A stretch of DNA of 22,891 nucleotides, taken from positions 1-22,891 of the forward strand of contig JAEYYJ010000023.1 in NCBI GenBank assembly GCA_023430845.1, read 5' to 3'. A program made the position numbers and the translations under genes. This DNA is from Pseudomonadota bacterium. Its GTDB lineage: Bacteria > Pseudomonadota > Alphaproteobacteria > Rhizobiales > Hyphomicrobiaceae. The notes under the pieces were generated by a model. That model searched no databases. It was not told the origin of the DNA and saw only the letters and a program-made list of their open reading frames with translations. Below are positions 7,982 through 15,715 of this stretch, piece after piece; positions within the stretch are counted from its first letter, which is position 1, and each line of letters opens with the position of its first letter.

Positions 7982-9415
7982 TCAGAATGGCAGCTTGAAA
8001 CGCAGCGGCGTATCGCCCCGGATCAGGCGTATCTCAGGAGCCTCCGCACTATCCGCACTGAGCTCGAACAGATCCTCGGGCGTCCGGATGATGCGGGTGT
8101 GCACGTGCGTGATGATGTCGTTCGGCAGGAAGCCGGCAAATTCCGATGCCGAGCGTGACTTGGTATCCACCACAAGCACGCCGCTCACTTCGCCGAACTT
8201 GGGATTCTGCGGTCCAAGCTCTGTGACGACGAGCCCGCGCAAGCGACCGGAGTTTGCGGGCGCTTCGTATCGCTTTGGCTCCGGAAGCGGGCCGAACTGG
8301 ACTTCGGAAAGCTCGGTTTCGGTGCCGCGTCGAAATCTCAGCAGCAGCTTGTCGCCGACGCCATGGATGCCGAGTGCCGCCTCGAGATTGCGCCCGGAGA
8401 TTATCGGCACCATCATGGCGTCGGCCTTCGCCGAGAATGTATCGGGCTTGAAGATGCCGACCTCGATCACCGCATCGCCGACTTTTAATCCGGCCTTTTC
8501 CGCAGGAGAGCCCGGAGCAACCCTGGTAAGCATGGCGCCCTGTGAGATATCGAGGTTGAACTCCGCGGCAATTCTTGGCGTGACATCCGACGATGAGACG
8601 CCGATGTCCCCGCGGAGGACCCGACCGTTCTTGATTATCTGGTCGCCGATCTTCATGGCGAGGCCGACGGGCTGTGCGAACGCCAGACCCACATTGCCGC
8701 CGCTCGGGCTTTTTATGGCGGTGTTGATGCCGATGAGCTCGCCATCCTCATTGAGGAGCGCGCCCCCGGAATTGCCGGGATTGACCGAGGCATCGTGCTG
8801 AATGTAGCCCTCGAAGTTCCGGTAGTGGACGGATGATCGGAACAAATTGCTGATCATCCCGAGCGTTGCCGTGGACTCGAGCCCGAGCGGTGCGCCAATC
8901 GCAATGACGAGGTCGCCGACTTGCAGTGGGGCGCGCGTTCCAAGGCGAATTGGCGCGAGCCGGGGAGCTTCGAGTGCAAGAACCGCGATGTCCGTCGCTG
9001 CATCCCGGCCAATAAGCTTGGCTTCATATGCTCGGCCGTCGTTGAGTCTGATGCCTATGCGGTCTGCACCCTCGATCACGTGGAAGTTGGTTACGATCAG
9101 GCCCGTGGTGGCGGTCGCCGCGACGATCACGCCGGAGCCGATCGAGCCAACCGTACGCGTCTTGCCCTTGGAGGCCTGTTTGCCTTCGGTGAACGTCACT
9201 GGGTGGTTGAAGAATGCGTTCGTCTCCTCGACGTGCTCTTCACCTTTGACCTGGATGCCGACGACGCTTGGCAAGGCTCTCTTTATGGCCTCGGCGAATG
9301 AGTGGCGCAATTTCTTCTGCTCGTCCGCGGAGCTGCTGGAGAGGGCGGGAAGCGTCATTAGTAAGGCAATTGCAGTTGCGGCATAGCGCTTTGACCAGCG
9401 TGATTGCAGTCCCAT
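7982..9415 (-). CDS. HtrA/Deg-type periplasmic serine protease with two PDZ domains
   Basis: A 477-residue protein. A signal peptide (1-30) is followed by a trypsin-like domain with the complete triad His112 (TNFHVIEG), Asp142 (ATDIAVL) and Ser216 (NPGNSGGAL). PDZ1 lies about 280-375 (GSPAEKAGLKVGDAVIEV) and a divergent PDZ2 about 395-477 (SASEFAGFLPNDIITHVH). Length and order match DegP/DegQ-class proteases that degrade or refold damaged envelope proteins. The start is ATG 9415, with GAGGAG eight bases upstream; the open frame continues to 9922 but there overlaps a better gene. It lies 137 bp downstream of the repeat protein gene, on the same strand. A GC-rich hairpin (9494-9501 with 9515-9522) sits in that gap, so the protease may have its own promoter. 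DegP, DegQ and MucD cannot be told apart here. Confidence 0.92.
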   Translation of the reverse strand: MGLQSRWSKRYAATAIALLMTLPALSSSSADEQKKLRHSFAEAIKRALPSVVGIQVKGEEHVEETNAFFNHPVTFTEGKQASKGKTRTVGSIGSGVIVAATATTGLIVTNFHVIEGADRIGIRLNDGRAYEAKLIGRDAATDIAVLALEAPRLAPIRLGTRAPLQVGDLVIAIGAPLGLESTATLGMISNLFRSSVHYRNFEGYIQHDASVNPGNSGGALLNEDGELIGINTAIKSPSGGNVGLAFAQPVGLAMKIGDQIIKNGRVLRGDIGVSSSDVTPRIAAEFNLDISQGAMLTRVAPGSPAEKAGLKVGDAVIEVGIFKPDTFSAKADAMMVPIISGRNLEAALGIHGVGDKLLLRFRRGTETELSEVQFGPLPEPKRYEAPANSGRLRGLVVTELGPQNPKFGEVSGVLVVDTKSRSASEFAGFLPNDIITHVHTRIIRTPEDLFELSADSAEAPEIRLIRGDTPLRFKLPF

Positions 9416-9493
9416 AACCTGTACTCCTCGGAGAGAAGAAGCTGGTGTGACCGCCATACGCAAACGTGCGTGGGCAGGTTGGCAACGAGCGTC

Positions 9494-9522
9494 GGCGGCG
9501 CGGATTGATCCCTCGCACCGCC
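9494..9522 (-). terminator. GC-rich hairpin after the repeat-protein gene (possible terminator or attenuator)
   Basis: An 8-bp stem (9494-9501 with 9515-9522, one G-U pair as RNA) begins 31 bp after the stop of the 108-aa repeat protein. There is no U-tract on the minus strand, so it may only slow or protect transcripts. It separates that gene from the HtrA gene. Confidence 0.35.
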
Positions 9523-9552
9523 GCAGCTCCAGTTGGTCGTCGTGCGATAGTT

Positions 9553-9879
9553 CTACTTGACGATATCCGGTGCCTTCGCGCCCGTTGCGGCCAGATCGTC
9601 GAAGAAGCGCCTTGCATCGAAGCCGACCGGCGTCGAAGCGCCGCGCGCCTGGAGTTCCTGGAAGAACCTCTCCGCTGAGAAGGGCGCCTGAGCACTTGCG
9701 CCCGTTGCGCGCATCTCTTCGAAGAACTTGTCCGGATCGAGAGTGCCGGTGCTCACGCCGCGACTCGTAAGCTCGTTGAAGAACTTCTTGTTGTCGAATT
9801 CCTGAGCGACTGCCGCCGAACCGAGAACAGCCGCACCCAGCACACCTGCAGCGATCATTCGCGTTAGATTGGTGATCAT
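9553..9879 (-). CDS. Secreted protein built of four 19-20-residue repeats
   Basis: A 108-residue protein. Residues 1-25 are a signal peptide with an AVA cleavage site before QEF. The whole mature part is four tandem repeats: residues 28-46, 47-66, 67-86 and 87-106. Each follows the pattern F-D-x-x-[KR]-F-F-x-[ED]-[LM]-x-[AS]-[RT]-G-[AV]-[SK], with the FF pair at 33, 52, 72 and 92 and the Gly at 41, 60, 80 and 100. ATG 9879 has GGAG six bases upstream. No family is recognised; the repeats would make short amphipathic helices and may bind a partner protein or the envelope. It precedes the HtrA-type gene on the same strand, so a partner or substrate role with that protease is possible but speculative. 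Confidence 0.75.
   Translation of the reverse strand: MITNLTRMIAAGVLGAAVLGSAAVAQEFDNKKFFNELTSRGVSTGTLDPDKFFEEMRATGASAQAPFSAERFFQELQARGASTPVGFDARRFFDDLAATGAKAPDIVK
9562..9798 (-). repeat. Coding tandem repeat, 4 units of about 60 bp
   Basis: Four degenerate units (57, 60, 60 and 60 bp) encode the FF-x-E-L...G-A-S repeats of the 108-aa secreted protein. Conservation is stronger at protein than DNA level, suggesting an old duplication kept by selection. Confidence 0.7.
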
Positions 9880-9898
9880 GTCGTACTCCATACACATC

Positions 9899-9914
9899 GG
9901 ATCGACGTCGATCC
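9899..9914. promoter_or_regulatory. 16-bp perfect palindrome upstream of the repeat-protein gene
   Basis: GGATCGACGTCGATCC is a perfect palindrome, 20 bp upstream of the ATG at 9879. A second inverted repeat, TGAGGT-G-ACCTCA, lies at 9929-9941. The placement fits operators controlling the repeat-protein promoter. The regulator is unknown. Confidence 0.45.
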
Positions 9915-10059
9915 AAGCGCATGTATTGTGAGGTGACCTCATGGTGGCTCCCATCAGGGATAACCCCAAAATGGGCTCGGGTATCTCCTGGAGAAGCGCC
10001 GGAACACGGAGCGGTGACCTGCGCACGGCGCGCGTTCGTCGGTGCTTTCGAGTGGCGCG

Positions 10060-10152
10060 CTACTCGGTGCTTGAGATCGCGACCACCAACACGATGAAAG
10101 CGACGTGACCGACGATAAATATGAGACTGCGTCGAGCAATGTCGGTTGTCAT
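10060..10152 (-). CDS. Candidate 30-aa single-pass membrane peptide
   Basis: A 30-residue frame: basic N-terminus (TTDIARR), then a continuous hydrophobic helix (about 9-26, including IFIVGHVAFIVLVVAI), then STE. ATG 10152 has AGGG eight bases upstream. Length and shape resemble small stress-linked membrane peptides. It lies between the DUF937-PRC gene and the repeat-protein gene, same strand, just after a strong hairpin. No homologue is recognised and chance is not excluded. Confidence 0.4.
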   Translation of the reverse strand: MTTDIARRSLIFIVGHVAFIVLVVAISSTE

Positions 10153-10172
10153 CGTCGGGGCCCTGCGAAAGC

Positions 10173-10201
10173 AGGTGGCGGCGGGCGTTGCGCCGCCACC
10201 T
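10173..10201 (-). terminator. Strong hairpin after the DUF937-PRC gene
   Basis: A perfect 10-bp stem AGGTGGCGGC/GCCGCCACCT (10173-10182 with 10192-10201) with a 9-base loop begins 12 bp after the minus-strand stop at 10214. No clear U-tract follows, but the position and stability fit a terminator. Confidence 0.6.
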
Positions 10202-10213
10202 GTCAGTTGGCAG

Positions 10214-11323
10214 CTATTGCTTGGCTGCTGGGAGGCTCTCGTAAGCCGGTGCGGATTGCAGCGCATCCTTCATCAGGTCGATAACCATGTGCGGATTACC
10301 GTTGCGCTGCTCTACGCGAATTGCGGTGAATGGAACTGCTATATCCTTCTCGCCGATGCCAAGATAACGGCCCACGCGAATGACGGCGGCAGCGGCTCTG
10401 CCATCCTGGGCAACAAGAAGATCGCGCACGGTGCCGAGGCTCTCGCCGCGTGCGTTGAATATTTCCCGATCGACGTAGTCGTTGGGGGACATGCCGATCG
10501 ATACCCAATTCGCGGCGGGGCGGGTGATGTACACCGTCTTGACGTCGGCGCCAGATACCGGCATCGGCGCCTCTCGCGTCGGTGTCGGCGTAACGGAAGC
10601 TTGTTCGACTGCGTTGTCGCCGCGCGGCAGGAACGACCACAAGAGGCCGCCCAGTGCGATGAGCGCAAATGCCCAGTAGGGCCAGGTTGCACGTTTCAGC
10701 GTATCGGCTCCGGAACGTGATGGGGGAGCGGCAGGGGGTTCCACTCGCGCCGCAGTGTGCGTGGCCGGTTGCGGTCCTCCAGCAATTGCTGTGCGCGTGC
10801 ACTCTCCGAGAAGGCTCGATAGGCCTTCCGGCATTGCATTGGCGATGTTGTCCTTTTGATCGGTCAGAAGACGCGCGAGCCCGTCGGTGTCGAGGCCTTG
10901 AGCGCGCTGCACACGCCCGAGGCAACCCAGCACCAACGGCGTAACGAGCCCCAACACGGTCTGGATGGCACTCGCATTGATCCCGAGGAAGCGCCCGATG
11001 CCGGCTGCGAGGAGATTAGGCGTAGTGCCGCCGAGCAGAGAGGACAGAAGAACATTGCCGTGCGAGGCGGACTGTGCGGGACCGATAAGGCTGCTCGAGA
11101 GGTTCTCCAGCGCATCGGCGGGCAGATCCGTCACAACGCTCATCAGCCGACGTGCGCCGCCGGGTTTGCTTGCGAGTTCCGCCAAGCTGCCGAGCAATGT
11201 CGGGACCGCCGCATCGGCGACTTTCTGTGTCATCATGCGATCGAGGCCTGAGGCGCTTGCGATTTTGCCTAGTATGTCGGGGGTCAAGAACTCTGAGATT
11301 GCGGAAACTATGTTGCTGGCCAT
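10214..11323 (-). CDS. DUF937 (YidB-like) - TM - PRC-barrel fusion protein
   Basis: A 369-residue protein. Residues about 5-165 are a helical DUF937/YidB-type domain: it opens SEFLTPDILGKIASASGLD, then LLGSLAELAS and repeated LLG/LGL segments. A Pro/Ala linker is followed by a single TM helix near 213-232 (WAFALIALGGLLWSFL), a second linker, and a PRC-barrel-like domain about 268-358 (NDYVDREIFNARGESLGTVRD...VIRVGRYLGIGEKDIAVPF). PRC-barrels bind partner proteins or act as envelope/reaction-centre scaffolds; DUF937 has no known activity. The TM places the two domains on opposite sides of the inner membrane. The start is ATG 11323 with GAGG eight bases upstream; the longer frame to 11512 has no ribosome site. 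The fusion is unusual to me; the family calls are fairly secure. Confidence 0.78.
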   Translation of the reverse strand: MASNIVSAISEFLTPDILGKIASASGLDRMMTQKVADAAVPTLLGSLAELASKPGGARRLMSVVTDLPADALENLSSSLIGPAQSASHGNVLLSSLLGGTTPNLLAAGIGRFLGINASAIQTVLGLVTPLVLGCLGRVQRAQGLDTDGLARLLTDQKDNIANAMPEGLSSLLGECTRTAIAGGPQPATHTAARVEPPAAPPSRSGADTLKRATWPYWAFALIALGGLLWSFLPRGDNAVEQASVTPTPTREAPMPVSGADVKTVYITRPAANWVSIGMSPNDYVDREIFNARGESLGTVRDLLVAQDGRAAAAVIRVGRYLGIGEKDIAVPFTAIRVEQRNGNPHMVIDLMKDALQSAPAYESLPAAKQ

Positions 11324-11585
11324 CGAGCCATCCTCTTCTTTGGCGGCGCTCTCAGCGACCAGTGTCGGCCCGAGCGCGATACGAGCGCGATAGTTGTCGG
11401 AGGTTCGTCGCCTGCTACCGGGCAGGATCAAGCGTCGCCCACGGGTGCAGTGGGAGATATCGGGACGAGTGCTTAAATTTGATGCCGGCAACCCTGACGG
11501 GCGTAGCTGCACGACGCACGTGCGTGCGGATCAGCGCCAGCTACTGGAAGTACGGCAGCGCAAGCTGCGTTCAGCGTCAGACACA

Positions 11586-13910
11586 TCAATGTTGATGCTG
11601 CTGCTGTTGCGCCTTTGCCCAACGCCGTGTCTTGATCGGATCCGTACTCGCTGCGCCTGCACGGCCTCCTGACACTCTATGCTCGGCGATACGATGAACG
11701 CCATTCTGCGGGTCGATGGTGGCAGTTCTGGGCACGGCGACTTCATGCACAAGATCAAGCGGCAGAACCGCGTGCACGAGTGCGCCCGTAGGCTTGCTCC
11801 GAACGTCGAGCCTTCCGCCGAGCTGTCGGGCGCGCGCGGCCATCCCCGGGATGCCGACCCCCAGAGGAAGGGCCGAATTCTCTTCGTCGCCCATGGTTGG
11901 TGAATGCTTCAGTCCGACTCCATCGTCGGCGATCAACAGGTGTACGCGATCGGCACTGCGCAGGAGCTTGATTGTGACGCGGGATGCCGACGCATGGCGG
12001 TGTACGTTGGCCAGAGATTCCTGAACGATACGCATCACGGAATGCTGGATCGTTGGCGAAAGGTCTTCGAGGTTCTCTGTGATCCGCAGCTTGACCTGGA
12101 GCCCAGTACGCCGGCTGAAGCCTGCGATGTACCGCCCAAGCGTTTCCAGTAGTCCATCGCGCGAGATATCCTGCGGATAGAGCAGATAGGTGAATGTCCG
12201 CAGCTCGTTCATCGCCGCAATCAGTGAGCCCTGGATATCCGCGAACAATGGAACGGTCTTCTCCGCGGGATTGCTCGCGCCGCGGAGCGCCATCAGGTTG
12301 AGATTGATCGCGGCCAGATGCTGAGCCGTCGAATCGTGAAGTTCCTGCGCGATACGCTGGCGTTCCTCGTCCTGAATGCTCAGGATGCGCTGAGAGAGAT
12401 CTTTCGCCTCCCTCTGGGCGGCCCTGTAGGCTGTCAGGTCACGAAAGATGCCGCTGACGCGGATGGCGTTGCCGTGGCTGTCGAACGTGCTGTGACCACG
12501 TCCCTGAATCCAGCGGACCTGCCCATCCGGCCTCACGATACGGAACTCGATCATGGTCTCGGCGAGCAGGCCGTATGTGGCCGCGCGGATCGACGCTGAG
12601 GCAATATGCCGATCTGCCGGATGTACGCGACGCAGCAGGACGTCGGTGGTCAACGGGCAGTCCGGCGACAGTCCGAACATCGTGCGGCAGTGCTCGGATG
12701 ACCAGAGTTCGCTATTGCCGATGTCGTACTGCCACAGGCCTATACCTCCAGAGGCCGCTGCGAAATTCAGGCGCTCTTCACTATCCTTCAGGTAGGTCTC
12801 CGCTTTCCGCCGTCTGCCTATCTGGACCAGCAAAATGGCGAGTGCGAGAAGCGCGGCGCCGAAGATGGCAAGTGTCCCGAGGACGGCCTTGCGGTGGCTG
12901 TCCCATAGCGTCGAGGCCTCGAAGCTCACCGTCGCGCCTGCTGGCAGCGCGCTTCTCAGCAAACCCCAGCGTTCGAGCTGGCGTGCGTCCACGCGATATC
13001 CGTGATCTGTCGTCGTCAGTGCTGGAACGGCACTCCGATCGGTGCTGGCCAGTACTTGAAACGAGACATCTGCGGCTAGTTTTCCTGCGGCTTCGAACGT
13101 ATCCATGTAGCCGCCCACGATGCCCTCACCGAGCATCGTATCGAAGATGCTGTAGCTCGGCGCAGGAGCAGCGCTCGCGACCTTGGCAACAATCTCCTTC
13201 GGAATGTAGCTCTCGCCCTTATTGTCCCTGAAGTACGCGAGCACGAGAATGATCGTATTGCGGTTGATCTCCGCGATTCTGCGCAGAAGCTCCGAAGGTG
13301 GCAAGCCGACAAGATAAGCGGTGTCCAGGCGCGCTTCGTACGAAGTGAGTGCTGTTTGTGCGTGCTGGACCCACCGATGGTCGAGATCTGAGCTGCCTGA
13401 GACCACCACGAGATGTTGAGCGGTCGGCTGAAGCCGCAGCGCCAGGTCCATGGTCTTGCCGACCTCGAAGTCACTCACGACACCAAAGACGTTGATCTCT
13501 GGTTCTAGTGCTTTTGGGCTGCTGGTCGGAACACAGCAGTACACGATGGGCTTATCTGCACCGAATGCGCGACGATAGCTCAGCGTGAATTCCAGTGTCG
13601 GTTCCCCCAGTGCGACGATCAGATCCGGTTGGCTGAGTTTGTATTTCGCCGCGAGGTAATCCGCTACTTGCCGCTTATGCGATTCATCGGGAAAGCGGGC
13701 GAAGTCCAGGAAAAAAGAATATATATCTACGTTGCTGCCGTAACGTTCCGTCAAGCGTTGTCGAACCGCGTCTCCGGCTTGGGTGCTCGCTGGAAACGTC
13801 TCATTATAAGGGTGTAGGAGCAGGATGCGCGTTTTGACATCCGCCAGTGCTGGCCGCGAAAAAGGCCAAATGGCTGATATTACGATTAAAAGAATAGCCG
13901 CGTACGGCAC
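11586..13910 (-). CDS. Hybrid-sensor histidine kinase: ABC-type solute-binding domain, TM, PAS, HisKA_3, HATPase
   Basis: A 774-residue membrane kinase. Residues 1-24 are a signal/TM segment. Residues about 28-320 are a periplasmic domain like ABC-transporter substrate-binding proteins (RILLLHPYNETFPA, PDLIVALGEPTLEF). TM2 is about 341-364. A PAS domain with PAC motif spans about 372-500 (RRVHPADR, RIVRPDGQVRWIQGRG). HisKA_3 carries the phosphoacceptor His525 in RIAQELHDSTAQHL. The HATPase has N-box Asn635 (ESLANVHRHA), G1 DDGVG near 663 and G2 GVGIPGMAAR; all key boxes are intact. The C-terminal tail ends in a Gln/His run. The start is GTG 13910, eight bases after AGGAG; GTG 13994 lacks a ribosome site. 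No response regulator is in the same transcript; a LuxR-type gene is divergent and a NarL-type regulator lies 1.8 kb away. The solute sensed is unknown. Confidence 0.9.
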   Translation of the reverse strand: MPYAAILLIVISAIWPFSRPALADVKTRILLLHPYNETFPASTQAGDAVRQRLTERYGSNVDIYSFFLDFARFPDESHKRQVADYLAAKYKLSQPDLIVALGEPTLEFTLSYRRAFGADKPIVYCCVPTSSPKALEPEINVFGVVSDFEVGKTMDLALRLQPTAQHLVVVSGSSDLDHRWVQHAQTALTSYEARLDTAYLVGLPPSELLRRIAEINRNTIILVLAYFRDNKGESYIPKEIVAKVASAAPAPSYSIFDTMLGEGIVGGYMDTFEAAGKLAADVSFQVLASTDRSAVPALTTTDHGYRVDARQLERWGLLRSALPAGATVSFEASTLWDSHRKAVLGTLAIFGAALLALAILLVQIGRRRKAETYLKDSEERLNFAAASGGIGLWQYDIGNSELWSSEHCRTMFGLSPDCPLTTDVLLRRVHPADRHIASASIRAATYGLLAETMIEFRIVRPDGQVRWIQGRGHSTFDSHGNAIRVSGIFRDLTAYRAAQREAKDLSQRILSIQDEERQRIAQELHDSTAQHLAAINLNLMALRGASNPAEKTVPLFADIQGSLIAAMNELRTFTYLLYPQDISRDGLLETLGRYIAGFSRRTGLQVKLRITENLEDLSPTIQHSVMRIVQESLANVHRHASASRVTIKLLRSADRVHLLIADDGVGLKHSPTMGDEENSALPLGVGIPGMAARARQLGGRLDVRSKPTGALVHAVLPLDLVHEVAVPRTATIDPQNGVHRIAEHRVSGGRAGAASTDPIKTRRWAKAQQQQHQH

Positions 13911-14338
13911 GGTTTGAACTCCTGCAGAACCGGCGGTGTATCTCCCCTCGGGAAGTCGAATTGCTCTCTTGTAGCTGCGGAATCGGCTTAACACCTGATG
14001 CGCGTCAATGTGAAATCCGCAATCAAGTCTCCAGGACGACCCCGAAACACTTTATCCGCAGAAGCGCGATTTCGAACTCAGGATAAACCCTATTATGCGG
14101 TCCCGGTATGGTTAACGCGTGAAAATCTCGGCGATGGTTAATTCATCGTAAATGCCTCAGTGTGCAAAACTGACCTCTGATTATTCAGGGCCGTTCAGTG
14201 AGCGGCGGAAATTCGGCATCTGAGATTTGATCAGGTCTCTGTTCAAGTGCAGTGACTCGAGCGACGGTTCACTCGCCTTGCGCTTGGAGCCCAAGCATCG
14301 CGGGTTTCTACGGATGTCGACGGGCTGATCCAAATGTC
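13911..14338. promoter_or_regulatory. Divergent control region between the solute-sensing kinase and the LuxR gene
   Basis: This 428-bp gap has no convincing gene and a locally AT-richer core (about 14050-14200). It holds an inverted repeat TTTATCC/GGATAAA (14051-14057 and 14081-14087, 23 bp apart) and a direct repeat ATGGTTAA (14108-14115 and 14134-14141, 26 bp apart). These are candidate operators for either divergent gene; no lux-box-like 18-20-bp palindrome was recognised. Confidence 0.4.
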
Positions 14339-15166
14339 ATGCTGCTCACATACTTGAAGCAATCCATTGGGGCGCATTCGGTGGGCTTTCGTGAAGTCGA
14401 GCATGACAAACCGAGCATCGACGTAGCTCTGCTCGAGAACGTATTCCGGTTCGCAGCACACATGAGCGAGCTAGATGCGCCTCCAGACGTCCTCGCCAAG
14501 CTCGGCACGGCGATCAACGGCCGAACACCGCTCAAGGTGCTCGGTGCCGCGCGCATTCCTGTTCAGTCGCGCGATTGGTTGACGGCGCGGCTCGGGGAGA
14601 CGGTATTTCTGTCGGAGGATGTGCCGCGTGGCTGGTGGGAGGAGTACGCCAACCTATGCCAGACGTACGCCGACCAGGATCTCATGATGGCTCGCACCAG
14701 CCTCGCACCTTTTACGTGGACAGAGAGCCGCCGAATGTTGGAGCCCATCGGGATCGACCGGTGGCCTTACGATCTCGCGTTCAAATACGGTATGCGGGAT
14801 GGGCTTACATGTCCCGTCGGGCGGCGCTGGATCGTGGCCTTCTGGTCCCCTAAGCCGCTCAGCAAGTGCTGCGACCAGGAGAGTAGGGCAATCATCTTCC
14901 TCGCAGCGAACTTCACCGCGCTTCGCCTCGAGCAGCTCGGCACGCCTGACGCAAGACGCGTTCCCAGGAAAACGCGCCTGACGCCGAGGGAGTTGGCGGT
15001 GCTGCGGCTTTCATCGCTCGGCCGTCAGGTGGCGGAGATCGGTGAGGCACTGTCGCTGGGTGAGGAAACGGTGCGTAGCCATCTCAAGAAGGCGCAGCAG
15101 AAGCTTGGGACCCGTAATCGTACGCAAACGGTTGCCGAAGCGCTGCGCCAGCACCTCATCCCTTGA
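14339..15166 (+). CDS. LuxR-family quorum-sensing-type regulator (LuxR solo)
   Basis: A 275-residue protein: autoinducer-binding domain about 30-195, LuxR HTH about 210-275. Measured by spacing against TraR, ligand-pocket residues are kept: Trp99 and Tyr103 (WWEEY; TraR W57, Y61), Asp112 (D70), Trp127 (W85) and Gly155 (G113). The position equivalent to P71 is Gln113. The HTH keeps the E, L and G of LTPRELAVLRLSSLG. It should bind an acyl-homoserine lactone or a related small molecule and then DNA in the cytoplasm. No luxI-type synthase is in the window. The start is uncertain: ATG 14339 has no good ribosome site, GTG 14381 has GGGG eight bases before it, and the frame opens at 14252. It is divergent from the solute-sensing kinase. 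Confidence 0.85.
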   Translation: MLLTYLKQSIGAHSVGFREVEHDKPSIDVALLENVFRFAAHMSELDAPPDVLAKLGTAINGRTPLKVLGAARIPVQSRDWLTARLGETVFLSEDVPRGWWEEYANLCQTYADQDLMMARTSLAPFTWTESRRMLEPIGIDRWPYDLAFKYGMRDGLTCPVGRRWIVAFWSPKPLSKCCDQESRAIIFLAANFTALRLEQLGTPDARRVPRKTRLTPRELAVLRLSSLGRQVAEIGEALSLGEETVRSHLKKAQQKLGTRNRTQTVAEALRQHLIP

Positions 15167-15715
15167 TGCCACGATTGCGGCCTCACAGTGTTTGCAGGCT
15201 CGCGAACCACACGGCTGGACCACTGTTCTCCAACTCTCCCCTGAAACGGGGGTGGGCAGCGACGGGCTGCGCTGGCATCTAACGGTGTGTGACCGCCGCT
15301 GTCCGTCAGGATCCAGGTCACGGATTGGGCAGCCCGGCACGGTCGTCAGGGCTTGTTCCAATCTTGCTGGGCCGCGCCAAGCTTCGGGGGAGGCTTCGGC
15401 GCGGCCCCTCCCCACCGCTGGCTTGGCAGCGCTGCCGCGGTGCATTTTCTCGCATCTGCAAATAGGGCGCTGGCGGTGACGAGACAGGGTAATCACCGAT
15501 AGCAACCTGTCCCATTCTTCGTGAACGTAGGATTTCAAGTGCGCCGAGAGTCGGCAGCGATGGAGCTGCGTTCATTTAAAATGCTGCTCCATTAAGCCTG
15601 TTCAAGGTGAAGCGTTTGATCGTTGGTTCAGCTAATCTACGCTGCGAAATACGGCCCGCTTCACCGCGGTGTACCTGCCAGCTCATGGGGCTCGACGCAG
15701 CAAAGTGGAGCGATC
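15167..15715. other. Non-coding gap between the two LuxR-type genes
   Basis: 549 bp without a convincing coding frame on either strand. The only clear structure is the long GC-rich hairpin at 15369-15407. The last 130 bp before 15716 become less GC-rich (for example TCATTTAAAATGCTGC near 15573) and presumably carry the promoter of the response regulator. Confidence 0.5.
15369..15407. terminator. Long GC-rich hairpin downstream of the LuxR gene
   Basis: A perfect 10-bp stem GGGCCGCGCC/GGCGCGGCCC (15369-15378 with 15398-15407) is extended by an inner AAGC/GCTT pairing with one bulged C and a 10-base loop. It has no T-tract. It may be a factor-assisted terminator, an RNA-stability element or a REP-like unit; no second copy is present here. 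Confidence 0.45.

Noticed and set aside
7585..7998. Plus-strand open frame opposite the 77-aa gene and the HtrA 3' end
   Set aside because: No ribosome site and no domain-like sequence; it lies antisense to a gene with a strong start.
9416..9922. Long N-terminal extension of the HtrA protease frame
   Set aside because: It overlaps the repeat-protein gene in another frame; ATG 9415 has a ribosome site and a proper signal peptide.
11324..11512. N-terminal extension of the DUF937-PRC frame
   Set aside because: The sequence is Arg-rich and unstructured, with no ribosome site, while ATG 11323 has GAGG and begins the domain.
15011..15538. Minus-strand frame covering part of the 15167-15715 gap
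   Set aside because: It starts in the gap, ends inside the LuxR gene, and shows no domain, ribosome site or plausible composition.
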